Source: Rotaria macrura
Taxonomy: Eukaryota > Rotifera > Eurotatoria > Philodinida > Philodinidae
DNA length: 64,000 nucleotides
Direction: 5' to 3'
Assembly (NCBI GenBank): GCA_900239685.1
Contig: OENT01000502.1
Coordinates: forward strand, 42,101-106,100
The notes beneath the pieces are model-generated. The model had not been told where the DNA came from, did not search any database, and saw nothing but the letters and a program-made list of their open reading frames with translations. Below are positions 39,701 through 51,660 of this stretch, piece by piece. The translations under genes and the position numbers were made by a program. The number at the start of each line of letters is the position of its first letter. Position 1 is the first letter of the stretch.

Positions 39701-42700
39701 TCGTAATAATAAGTGGTTAGTTTTTTGTGTAGGCACATTTCTATTGAGAAAAAGTAATGACCGGCATTAATGCCATCATTTTTACATCAGCGTTTATCTA
39801 TGACCATGATTAAACGATTAGATATGTAAAAGAGACAACAAGATCAATGTTCTCTCTCATTCAACCTTGATATTATTTGTTAATAAAATAATGATCGAAC
39901 ATACTTCGATAGATTGAGGAGAGAAGGTCTCTGATTGATAAATAGCTTTCGAGGCAAGACTGTGTGCATGATGTAAATGAACTATGAATAATCTGTAAAA
40001 AAATTAACTCATGACCTTAACTTATAATTGACGAGCGACTTTTATTCTAAATAAGTTCCTTAAATGAATATTGTGATAGAAATAATACAGATTTTCTACA
40101 TGAAACTTGTCATAGAGATAAAAGCTTAAAAATAAAAACAATTTATATGTGACATAATGTTTTTATGTTATCATTGCGTCTCATCGTCATATGTAATTAT
40201 CATCGTACTAGACTGTTTTTGTATGCTCGCTCATAGAGATCGATCGATTTGAAATCTTTACAATAAATTATTCTTGTTAAAAGACTTATCTCTATAGAAT
40301 GTTTGCTAATAGTCAAACGTCAGTGCATATGTTGATAAACTAGTTTAGACATAGATTTGATCGGACACTGATAATTTTTAAGATGTACAAACAACATTCG
40401 AAAATAAATTTCTCTATTATTACGATATTCAATTATAACTTAAATTACAAGTACAATATTTTTGAAACAACGATCTAAGACAATGAAATCTTTTCGACAA
40501 GATATTAAGTAATTAATTTGAATCTCTACTATGTACATAGGCTTGATTCTAGAACGATTATTTTCATTTGTGCAAATTTCTTTGTTTCATGAGATTAAAA
40601 GTTTTCTTCTACGAATGCTTATTTCTAGGTCATCAAAAACGTTTTATGCTCGGCATAAAACGTCTAAAAGATATTAAGAAAGGTCTATATCAAATCAATA
40701 CAAATTCATCGTCACAATCACCATCACTTATTTCATCTTCAAATAATCATCGCTTACCAACAACACCGTCAAGACAATCGAATGGATCGAATAATCGACC
40801 GAATGTTCCCATACGGCAAACTAAATCTACACTTGAACGTTGCAATTCCCTTGAAAATAATAGTATAATACCAACCAATTTAACTATTCGAAAGTAAACA
40901 AACACTCCATGGAATTCTTTTTATTTCATTGTTGTTATTTTTTCTATTTTGTTTTTCTCTTCCTATTTCTTAGACCATCAATTCAATTATCTCATCTTTC
41001 ACCAACACGACTTATATCAAATGGTGACTCATCTAATTATGCTACCCTAAGAAAGCCTCCAATATCACCAAAAACAAGTATCAATAAACAACAACAAAGA
41101 ACTCCTTCAAATATTAGTCCCATGGCAACATCATCTTTTCGTCTACCACCTCCATTATCATCAACAACAAATAATACAAATGCATCTTTAATTAATGAAT
41201 CTATATCATCGTCTCGTGCACGTAGTTTAGAAAATATAAATTCAAACGATGAAAAACTTTCATCAGTATCACAACAAAATAATGTGAATTCATCTCATGT
41301 GAATGGCAAGTCATCAAAACCCAATAGAAATACAAATAAAGTAACTAATCTACAATTACTGGGCGATGCCAATCTATCATCAAGTACAGAATCAACGAAT
41401 GGTATTCCATTTGCAAATGAAAATGTTGGAACAATAAAACAACGTTCACCACATAATCAAAATAATAATCTATATAGTACATCATTGGACACGATGAAAC
41501 GTTCATTGCCAATACAATTTTTTGAACAATCTCATTCTCACTTATTAAAACCATCATATCCAATGACAACACCTATCTATGATAATAACGAGCGATATAT
41601 ATCGGCAAATACACATTCACCAAATAAACAAATACGAAAAACGTCAACATTATCACCTCCACAAATGAATGGAAGAAATTCATCTATGTTGACAGTAGAC
41701 AAACGTTTACAATACATCGAAATAATGAAAAAAGATAAACAAAATAAAACAGTCAAGTAAGGAAAAAAAATCTATTGTTGTTTATATGATTTCGTAAGGA
41801 ACAGACATTTACTTGAAAAATGTAGTCATAAAAAAAAATATGAGAATCGTAACCGTTGTTTCTGCTGCTACAATATTAAGAACTCTTGTTAGTGATATTT
41901 TTCGTAAACACTGACTCGTTTTGATGATTTTTATAGAAATCAGATGCTGATTTTTTCTCTGTCAAATATCATAGAGGATACTCAGTATCTATGGATATTG
42001 AATAATTAAGTTTTGACACATGAAATTAACGATGCTGTAAAAAGAACAATCATCGCTTTTTAAATTGGTGAATGGTTGATAATGAAAATAAATTCCATAG
42101 TGAATGAAAGAAATATTCATTTTTACCGCAAATAATCAAGTAATGTCGTCTGACGATTGTTAACACTAGATGTGTGAACTAGGTACGTCTATGATTGTAG
42201 AGATTCATCAAAATATGCATGATGCTTATAGAAGTGAGAAGAAAATATTAACTAAGCTAAATTATGAAATGTTGATCAACCTGATATTCAAAAGCAAGTA
42301 TTGGAGTACAGTTCATCTGTAGTGAGGAAATTATGAGTACTCATTGAACTCATATGTGTGTTATCATGATATCAAACAACAATAATACGTAAAAGCAAGG
42401 TGCCCTATGACAACAAGTTCATTTTTTTTGTCTAGTACGAAACGATATTATTTTAAGTTCATGTCGTTGATAAGCGAATCAAAGCCTAGATTTTCATAGA
42501 TAACACGAGTTACTTTTCGATTACACTCGTCTTGTGTTCAATAAAATATGAATGCAGACAACATTATTGATTTGAGTAGTTGTAAGTCATCAATCTTTAT
42601 CAGATGACTTAGAAAACTTGACCATTAAAAGAAGACGATATTAAGATTTCTCACACTATGCATTGTTGCATAATCTTTTGCTATTAACTTGCGTGAGAAA

Positions 42701-43344
42701 AGTTGATCAGAGATTCCTATTCAATCTGATTTCGGTTTAGCCATTCGGTAGAGTACACTTCAAAATAGTTAGTTTTCTTTCGTACGAGTAACGATATAAG
42801 TTTCTTTTTTTTTCTGAGACATATTCTCACGTTTTTATCAAGCATTGATCTCATTAATAGAGAATGAGGATATCATCTCAAGTGATTCAACGTTTCTGAA
42901 CTCTGAATTTAATTTAATGCAGAAGGTGTATGGTTTGTGAATATGTCGAAACAATACGTATTCATAGAGATTACCTAAAGTAATAAGAGACTAAATTTCA
43001 GATCAACAGTCTGTTCTAACCATTACTCTTTTGTACGATGGAAAATAAAATATCAGCAATCGTGTCGTAAAGTTTTCTCTTGTTGAGTTCTTTTAGATTA
43101 TGGATTGTCTCCTAATATTTCAATCAGTGACCTTGCAGAAAAATGTCTATCGTTGTAGAAAATTTTCTTGTGTTAATAAATTTTTTGCTTCGTTAATTGT
43201 GTAATTATTTATTTCTTTATGTTCTTTTGTAGGAATGATACTACCAATGCATTGTCTGATATTGATTCGATGCTCTCCGATCTTAATCGAGAGCTTGATC
43301 AAATGCTTGATTATGAACCAATACCTACATTAACTCGACCTTGA
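33779..43344 (+). CDS. CASKIN: caskin (ankyrin repeats - SH3 - tandem SAM scaffold), 11 exons
   Basis: Exons 33779-33893, 33961-34009, 35790-36454, 36529-36620, 36696-36804, 37718-37971, 38052-38393, 38463-38703, 40629-40893, 40974-41756 and 43233-43344 are all GT-AG with compatible phases and give 1008 residues. Caskins are CASK-binding synaptic scaffolds. The start block (KKINLNFQDDNG) matches the caskin N-terminus. Residues 55-276 hold six ankyrin repeats (first IHEAAVGGN, later TALHVACRNG). An SH3 spans about 276-340 (AIRSYTDN, WRGF, GYFPSTHV). A Ser-rich linker follows. SAM1 (about 511-565, LSWLREFSYEDYADNF) and SAM2 (about 578-640, LQDWLTSIRLNQYLSLL) end in GHQKRFMLGIKRL. A 300-residue Ser/Asn/Pro-rich tail follows. 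The last exon encodes DIDSMLSDLNRELDQMLDYE, matching the conserved caskin C-terminal helix. It is shorter than mammalian caskins (about 1,400 residues) because the proline-rich region is reduced. Confidence 0.94.
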
Positions 43345-46300
43345 TCAATTTTGTCAGATGCTATTTTGAATAAACAATATTCTTATTCAAATAGATGATT
43401 ATCAGATTAATGAAATTTCTCTCTTTTTTTGGTTTTAAAAAAAATTAATTGTCTTCTCTTTTTTCTCGTGTGTGTGTGTGTGTGTGTTTGTATGCGTGTG
43501 TGTATAGTGTTACATCTGGTATTCCTGCCTTATTTATTTGAATGAAATTGAAACATTAACATATATATGTATGCGTGCAAATTCAGTCTCTCAGGAAATA
43601 TGAGAAACTATTTTTTTTCTCTGCTCGAAATCTGTTCACTTGTTCATCATCTTCTACGCTTTTTTTAGTGCGTGTAATAAATAAAATGAAACAGAACAAC
43701 TACTGAAATACGAGTTAGCTGACATGTTAATGAACACAATAATCAAACGGAATCTTTTTTCAAGTCGTTATCAATTGATTTTCTAGACTGAGAAAGCGTT
43801 TTTATTATTTAGACTCGATAAATTATGAATTGAACTTTATATAAAATTATCAAACAAGTATTATCTTGTATGGAAGTTGAATGTTTATGAGAAAAATAAT
43901 ATCTCGAAGTTTCTCATGTTGCACTATTTATATACACATATTGAGAATGAATTGCTATGATTATTTTATTCTATAAAAACAAACGATTAAAAATACAACA
44001 ATCAATTAGAAAAAGAGCATTCATGGTATGAGTAAGTCATCAATTCAGGTATTCAAAACTTCGAGATGAACTCAAGAAAACGATACTGATAAATGAGAAC
44101 TATATTCACCATAACTGCAGACTTTCTTTTATTGATGACCGGGCTTTGTCTAGCATAGTTTTCTAGTTCCTATCTCGTGTAATATAACCATTGTCCTGGA
44201 AAATAGAGAGCTATCTTTTCAAAGGACGAAATCTGGATAACAAACTGCAATCTGCAAAATCTTCTTGAGATCTGTTTGATATGAATCGTTGCTTATTTGA
44301 GTATTGTGCCTTTCTTTTTTGAATATATTATCAATCTCATATTCTTATAATTGATTAAGATACTAATCAAGTTACTTCGATAAACTAATTTTATCATATG
44401 ACATAGTGGCATTTCTGAAAAAAATGATGTGAGAAAGTACATCAATAAATGGAACGTTCGCGTTTCAATCGATTATTCCCAGTTTGTTTTTAGTTTTTCA
44501 TTATCAGTCTGATGACCGAGATCACATTTTATGATTCTAGAGAAGTGAAGAGTTCGATTTGCTACTAATCCAATAGATTTATTTTACTTTCATAAGATAA
44601 AAAATCCCTTGTCGCCGTTTTATCATTCAGTCGGTTACCTGGAATTCGATTGATAAGTCATTTTGTTAGCGTTACGAAAGAATTTTTATTTCTGTGCATT
44701 ACATGATAGAGTGATTAAATATCTGTGTATTCATGCTCATTATGCTAACAGGTGTAATCAGGTTACGAGTTATAATTGAAAATATATATTTCTGCTATGA
44801 TTATAGTTTTCAATTATGTGCGATAGTTCTTTAAAATCCAACATCGATTTAAATAGAGCTGTTTCTAAAATGAAAGAAAAAAAAATTGATTGAATAACAA
44901 CAACTAAAATTTTTCCTCTATTGAGAGTAGAGTCCGCAGTATGTTACTATCAGTTGCATCATTTCAGAATGTTTTCTGCTCAATATACCGATTTGTTCTT
45001 CGCATCTTATATATCATTTTTGTAGTACCGAACAGTGTGACAGAGCTTATATCAAATAAACAAGATTTTTTAACGTTTTTTGGGTCAGACACAATGTGAA
45101 AAAAAAATTGATACTACATGAAGTTTAACCTATTTGAAATCAAAGAAACAGTGTTCTGGATTATTTACAATAATGAAAACCATAGAAATATATGAATAAA
45201 AGAAAAAGAATTCTAAGTGTTTTGACAGGTACATTCAGCGAACAAGCTTGATGGGTACGAAGTGAACAAGAATAATTAAAATTCATCGTCGTTAATTCAC
45301 TCAAATGAAACAGTCATCATAGAAACCAGTTTTGAAGAAAACTTCTACTTAGACAGCTATAGAGTTCATATCGAATACAATCCACAGTGTACAAGATGAT
45401 CACTCTAATACTTAACTCGGTAAAAAACGTGTGGCCCTACTTAACTATTCATCCTTGCAACAAGACATAGTATATGGCAGAAATCTCAATAAATGAATTG
45501 AGGTTTTATGAAGTTCAGTACACATCGTCAGATGAGCATGAATGAAAATTATTATCAAATTTGTAAGCATAGTAATTTAGTACATTTCATATAAGAATGT
45601 CGCTTTCATTTTCTTCATAATTTGACTGCTTTGATGAATATGACAAGCGTCATTGACATTACAATTTTAATAGCATTTAATATTTGTCTTTACTGTTCAT
45701 CTAGTCAGAAAGCGGAAGGATGGGTGAATGGATTATTTCGGTTCATAAAACTTAGAAAACACACACCATAGTCGGATGCAGATATTCGACATTTACTTCT
45801 GATCATAGTATTGTTTGTAACTCGTAAAGAATCATTCGTATTCATAGAATAGACAGTTAAAAACGATTTTGTTCGGCATGCAAATTCTAAGATGCATTTA
45901 TTTATAAATTATTATTAACAGATGTGGTGTCTCACTGACATTGTTCCGGTTTAGTTCAAAATACTTTCCTTGTTCCTCATATCCTAAAATCATCGAACTC
46001 ATTTATTTCTTCTATGAATGATCCAAGATGAACGTTTTTTGTATTTACGAATGTGTTTTTTCTCGTATGAGCAGACCACTATTTGAATTTTGTAAGGTTT
46101 ACTTCACAAATCTTCTTTAATGCAATCTCATGGTATCGAACACTGAGACATAATGAAGTTCACTATGAATATTTTTGTCAAAATTCATGCATGCCGTTCA
46201 AATTTACTATTGATCGATTTTGTACTTTTAGGTGACGAGGATTCTTTAACGAAATGTGTACGATGTTCAGTACACTGTACTCCATTACTCCAATATTTGT

Positions 46301-47463
46301 CCATTCCATCCATACACAACACACATTTATCGACCAGAGACAATGTTGAAAAGAAGAGAGAAAATAATGAGCAGAGGTCAAATTGAGGAGGCAGCAACTG
46401 TCGATCATGAGGTTAGCGTGTGGAGTCAAGTAGTGACCGATTGCTCTTACTGTGTTAATCCAACTGAAGTCGTGAATGAAATTCGTGTGCTTGTTATCGA
46501 CGCAGATTCATATGAATATGGCATGTTCGTCTTATGAATCACACACCTATGTCCATCTGATTTACCATTATTCTAGAGCATTCTTAGCTACTTTCGTTCA
46601 AAATGTACTTCAAGTTAGAAATCTAGACAGACTGAAAAGCAGCTTAAACTTATTTTTGAATATAAATAGGATGTCAGTTTAGTTAATCTGTTGTGATTAA
46701 CGTAGCTTTAGTGCCTCATTAATTAAAAGAAAAAAAATCTGTCATCTTCTTATTTTCAGTGAAAAATAGCTGCTCGTTTTTCATTGAAGAAGAATCTTTT
46801 ATTAAGAAAAATATTTTGTAAAGGTAAAGTTGCAATATATAAATTATTTTTAAGATAAAGATAAAATTCCCATTGATTTATTACCGTTCTCCATTAAGTT
46901 GTTAAGTGGTTTCTTCAGTAGTCGCGTGACTACAATTGGTCATTAACAAAAGAAAATCTTTGCAGACTTGCAACCAAACAAGGTGAAAACTAATGATCTA
47001 GTAATATACTACCGTTTGACATTACTCGATATTCAGCTTCAGATGATGATAAACATCTTTCTTAAGAAATCGATTAGCTTATCATTTTTAGATTTAGTGA
47101 GTCATATTTCTTCGGCTAACATGTCTGATTGAAGTCCTTCAACTTATCTTTAGTTAAAGCACAGTTTCAAGTTGTGATATGGAAACTAACGCACGACCTC
47201 TGCCGATTTTATCATTGGACGAAGGAATGAAGTTTTTTTTTTTATGAATCATGTACACGTTACAGAACAAAACAGACGACTCCGACCACATTATGACATT
47301 CTCATCGACTATTTCTATTGTGTAATAGTAAGCGTTTTACTTGAATGTATCAACATTATAGTTGTAAAAACCATGGAATTAGTTTTACTTATTTAGTTCG
47401 TTTTTTTTAAATGATTTGATGACATTTTTTAGAACGATATTATAGTTAAATATAGTTATAGTA
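43345..47463. other. 4.1 kb intergenic stretch
   Basis: A TG dinucleotide repeat lies at about 43466-43500. The remainder is AT-rich with no supported exon. A slightly less AT-rich patch at 46150-46690 has overlapping open frames on both strands but no recognisable protein. A TTTTTTAG acceptor at 47425-47432, 31 bp before the next gene's ATG, is a candidate 5' splice or trans-splice site. Confidence 0.45.
43369..43374 (+). terminator. poly(A) signal of caskin
   Basis: AATAAA 25 bp after the caskin stop codon. Confidence 0.6.
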
Positions 47464-50009
47464 ATGGCAACAACAATTAGACCATATGTGGAACAAATAC
47501 TCAATGTTAAATTTGATCCAACATTTTTACCAATTGTAGCTACGAGCTACATTTTATTTACAATTCTTTATAATTTTATCAATCCAATACTATCGAATTT
47601 ATTAGTAGAAGATTATAAAAAACTAACTAAAATACAACAAATAGATTGGAGTACAAGGTATTCTCTAGTTTTTTAATCAAAACGAAAGTTTATAGTGGAA
47701 AATTTTTTAGAATCAATTCATCAATCAATTCTTTTACTGTCGGTGCTATATGTGTCTATATGATGATAGCTGATGATGGACTTAGTGCTAATCCTCTTGT
47801 GTAAGACACAACAAAGTAATGTTGTCTATAACATAAGTATTTTATATCATTATTTGTAGATATAACAGCTATTTATTAAAAACCAATTTATCTATTGTTA
47901 TTGGATATTTATTAAGTGGTAAGTTCAAAGAACATGATTTTATTTGCAATGTTTATCTCAATGCAGATAGTTAGATAAGAATAAGGACAAATAATGATAC
48001 AGAAAAAACTCTCAGTTTTTCGTATCAATTACGAAAGTACTAGGAAAGAACTTTACTCGACGTTATGTCACTTCTTGGAATGACTTACCTGGCTTGGACT
48101 TCGTCATTCTTTTTTCTAGTGAGAGTTCTCGCATGCATAAATAGAGCAATAGTTCTATTTTGATTGGTCGCACAAGTTTGACACGATGTGAACAAGCATA
48201 TCTAACTTAAATCAGAATAATATTTCAATAGTTACATTCAAATCTATTTGATACGATTGATAATAATCAGAGAAAAAAATCCATCACGCACGTTTGCGAA
48301 AATTTACATTAAGGCAATAATCAAAATAACGTACTTATTCTTTGTTTCCTTCAATCACATTTCTAATTGACACACAGAGCCGAGTGTGATAAATAATTTG
48401 TGTCTCGTAGAAATTCTTCAGTTGGTGCTTTCGTAACGAAAGTTTTTCATGAACCAACGATACTCCTCAATCAGTTTGAGTACACACAAGCATAGGTGTA
48501 CTATTTTGACTGTGCTAGTTAGTCAAATGATTGACTTAACCGAGCTTTTCAATTACTAATAGAATCTAGTTTCATTGAAATTGTAACCACTACTTATAAC
48601 AAGACGCTTCCTACAATTTACTAGCATTGTTTTGCATTACTTGTAGAATTCTAATATGTAGAATGTTTTTAAAGAATTTATTTTCTATTCTATCATGTTC
48701 AGATAAGTCAGACTATGCGAAAGTGTCTCAATGTCGAACTCTGTTAATTATATGTTAATATTCATTGATCTCATCGACTACGATATTTCTACACGAGACA
48801 AGTGTGATCGACGGATGATTGCGTAATGTTTTGATTGAAATTTGAAACGTTTAGTATAAATATAATGAAATAGATTTAATCGAGTATTATTTGTTTGTAT
48901 TGATGAAATAAAATCTGTTTTCTTTCATGAGTTTCTATTTCGATCAGAATATTGAACTTTGTTATTTCCTTTTAGTATTCTCTGCTCATTTAAATAGGAA
49001 GCATGTAAAGTGAAGAACAGCATTTTGTAAAACTCTATAGTTTTATTTGTCGTGAATCACTGTTGTACTCATTCATTTCTATTTGTTATGCTTATGGAAT
49101 GAAAACAAATGTACATAGTATATTCGTTTGAAGCAGGAACTTTCGACAAAGTTATTTGTTTCTTCTTTAATTATCTGTATATTCACATGAAGACAGTCGA
49201 AAAATTTAATATTTATGTAGGTATCCTGAATAATTGATTCCTAGGTATCAGCAATTTTGTGTCGTTGAAATTCATGAATTATATGAAGTCTCATCTTTCT
49301 TAAATTGAACGATTATATCGGTCAGAGACAATCCGAGAAAAAATGCATTGGAAAACATTACCTAAGAATGTGTTTGAATATGGTATCTGAAATGTTAGCT
49401 GAGATTTCGCCAGTCATACTATCAGTCGAATTAAAGTATTTAGCTGATGATGGACAAATCAAATCGGACAATTTCGTTTATGTTCTAGATACGATCATCG
49501 GTATCATTCATTACAAAAAATTTGGAGATCCATTTACCTTATCTCATCATTTAGTTTCTATGTATGCTTTTCTTTATGTCTTGACACTCAATGTTATGCC
49601 ATATTTTGCTAATTTTCGATTACTTGCTGAACTCTCGACACCTGCAGTAAATATCAGGTCAGTTGATTTCTTTCTTTTCTTTCTTAATTATATAGAATAT
49701 TCAACGTGTTTTATTTTTAGATGGTTTTTGGACGCATTAAAAGTTCCTAAAACATCGAAAGCATTCGTATTAAATGGAGTATTCATGACCATAATTTTCT
49801 TTTTTGTTCGTATATTTGCAATACCCATCTATTGGTGGAAAGTATACACAGTTGCTATAACACCATTATGGTCTCATATGGGTCATATTCGATGGGTTCT
49901 CATTATTGTATGCATTGCACTTGATGTTATCAATATATATTGGTTTTTTAAAATGCTTCGTGGTTGTTTAAAAATTATGCAGGCTACTCCTGGAAAAAAA
50001 CATGGTTGA
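47464..50009 (+). CDS. TLCD4: TLC-domain membrane protein (TLCD4/TMEM56-like), five exons
   Basis: Exons 47464-47657, 47711-47800, 47860-47918, 49489-49657 and 49721-50009 are GT-AG with matching phases and give 266 residues, the usual TLCD4/TMEM56 length. TLC-domain proteins are multi-pass membrane proteins linked to lipid sensing, trafficking or ceramide and membrane-fluidity control. Diagnostic blocks are HHLVSMYAFLYVL (the TLC HH pair), MPYFANFRLLAELSTPAVNIRW and a late aromatic YWWK segment with a C-terminal FFKMLRGCLKI. The sequence follows the TMEM56 pattern (GDKFF.IHHL, LPYFANFRL.SEFSTPF). Intron 3 is 1.57 kb; the others are 53-63 bp. The next gene starts 168 bp downstream on the same strand, with an AATAAA and then an acceptor between them. 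This suggests co-transcription with the DUF1295 enzyme. Confidence 0.92.
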
Positions 50010-50137
50010 AGCAATCCAGTTTAGTTTAGTTTTCTTTTTGAAGTAATCCGTTAATCGGTGAAGGTTATTTTTCTTTACACTTTATAACGATGATTAATAA
50101 TAGAAACAAGCTAGCTTGTTCATTTATGAATCCAATG

Positions 50138-50143
50138 AATAAA
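50138..50143 (+). terminator. poly(A) signal between TLCD4-like and DUF1295 genes
   Basis: AATAAA 129 bp after the TLC gene stop and 34 bp before the AG acceptor that abuts the next ATG. This is the spacing seen between genes of trans-spliced operons. Confidence 0.55.
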
Positions 50144-50163
50144 AAACAACGAATGTGAAATTT

Positions 50164-50177
50164 ATTTTCTATTTCAG
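50164..50177 (+). promoter_or_regulatory. candidate trans-splice acceptor directly before ATG
   Basis: ATTTTCTATTTCAG ends at 50177 and the ATG of the DUF1295 gene begins at 50178. No upstream coding exon joins it, so it is either a 5'-UTR cis acceptor or a spliced-leader acceptor. Bdelloids are known to trans-splice. Confidence 0.5.
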
Positions 50178-51011
50178 ATGATTCGATTTGAATGGTTTGG
50201 CGAACATGATGCAGGAATATATCTATTCACTGTAATGACCGTTTGCATTGTTATCTGTTTTGTACTCGGTTTCATAACACAAAACTATTCACAAGTTGAT
50301 AAATTATGGAGTTTATTACCGCCAATATATTGTTTGATTGTATATCTACATTCAAAAAATCAACCGCGTATTCTTCTGATGAATATTCTTGTTTGGATGT
50401 GGGGTCTTCGTTTAACATATAATTTTGCACGAAAAGATGGTTATAAATGGTCTGGTGAAGATTATCGATGGCCAGTATTGAGACAAATCATTAATAATCG
50501 TTTCTTATTTGAATTATTTAATTTAATATTTATTTCCATCTTTCAAAATATTCTTCTTCTATTTATTGCGTCACCAATTTTTTATCTAGCATCACATTCA
50601 ACAACACCACTGAATCTATGGGATCTAGTTTGTACACTATTGTTCTTACTATTTTTTATTATTGAAGTTACAGCTGATCAACAGCAATGGAGCTTTCATG
50701 CCGATAAAAGTAAAAAGAAATCATGGACACTTGATGGTTTCCTTCAAACTGGTCTTTTTAAATACTCGAGACATCCTAATTTCTTCTCGGAAATTTGTAT
50801 ATGGTGGGTTTTCTATGCTTTTACTTATGCAGTTCAACCATTTACATATGTCAATTGGACAATTTTGGGTACAATATCATTGACATTACTAATCAATGGT
50901 TCAACAACATTTACCGAATCGATAACTTCAAAAAAGTACCCGAAATATAAACAATATCAACAAACAACATCTCGGCTTATACCATGGTGGTCGTCGAAGA
51001 AAACTGATTAA
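50178..51011 (+). CDS. DUF1295 / steroid 5-alpha-reductase-like integral membrane enzyme
   Basis: Single-exon gene of 277 residues, typical DUF1295 length. It has about six or seven hydrophobic segments. Family blocks include the N-terminal QNYSQVDKLWSLLPPIYCL, then WGLRLTYNFARKDGYKW and EDYRWPVLR. Near the C-terminus is the hallmark TGLFKYSRHPNFFSEICIWW (about 190-212), the NADPH-binding signature shared with steroid 5-alpha-reductases and isoprenylcysteine methyltransferases. The end is YPKYKQYQQTTSRLIPWW. The family is assumed to reduce or modify lipids in the ER membrane; its substrate is unknown. It lies 168 bp behind the TLC-domain lipid gene on the same strand, with an acceptor abutting its ATG. 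AATAAA at 51149-51154 marks the 3' end. No break seen. Confidence 0.92.
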   Translation: MIRFEWFGEHDAGIYLFTVMTVCIVICFVLGFITQNYSQVDKLWSLLPPIYCLIVYLHSKNQPRILLMNILVWMWGLRLTYNFARKDGYKWSGEDYRWPVLRQIINNRFLFELFNLIFISIFQNILLLFIASPIFYLASHSTTPLNLWDLVCTLLFLLFFIIEVTADQQQWSFHADKSKKKSWTLDGFLQTGLFKYSRHPNFFSEICIWWVFYAFTYAVQPFTYVNWTILGTISLTLLINGSTTFTESITSKKYPKYKQYQQTTSRLIPWWSSKKTD

Positions 51012-51660
51012 ATCGAATTAGTCCATAGAATAACATACACGCTTTGAATAATTACCTTTCAGACAAAATTAAAGTAAAATTTTTTTCATTAATACAAGAT
51101 TCAAATTAGAATACATTAATTGTAATCAATCTATATGCAGCATTTTTAAATAAAACAAAGAATTATTGTATAGTTTTTTTTTCTTTCAAGAATATTTTTA
51201 CACTCAGATTACTGGACAATATTTATCATGAATGCTGATGAATCGTCTCAAAAAATGAGATCTTTTTTCAATACAATGTATGATTTTGAAAATAACATAG
51301 ATTCGATTTAATAAAAGTAATAGCTCAGATTGAAATCTTTTTTTTGATGAAGTATTGTATAGTATCTGACTGTCATATTGCATTTGAATCACTATGTAGT
51401 ATATGTGCTTCGGAATGCACGAAGTCAGCAGATAGAAAGAAATGAATCATTTTCCCTATTATCATTTACAAGTCGGATTGTTGTTCTCATTCATCAACTG
51501 ATTTAGTCGAACTTCTTTTTTTCCATGTTTATGCAAGAGAAACTGAAGTAACACAAAACTTTTTCGAAATATTCCTTGAAAATACGATAAATTATGATTA
51601 GTTATATATTTTGACTAAGCGCCACCACGTATTCATCAATATTTTCATTTGAAATAAACA
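51012..51660. other. intergenic spacer, no gene
   Basis: Includes AATAAA at 51149-51154 for the DUF1295 gene. The remainder is AT-rich with no supported exon. At 650 bp it is longer than the two operon-like gaps on either side. Confidence 0.45.
51149..51154 (+). terminator. poly(A) signal of DUF1295 gene
   Basis: AATAAA 138 bp after the stop codon at 51009-51011. Confidence 0.5.

Noticed and set aside
46153..46690. Cluster of overlapping frames on both strands
   Set aside because: Mutually shadowing frames with no domain, splice support or codon pattern favouring one.
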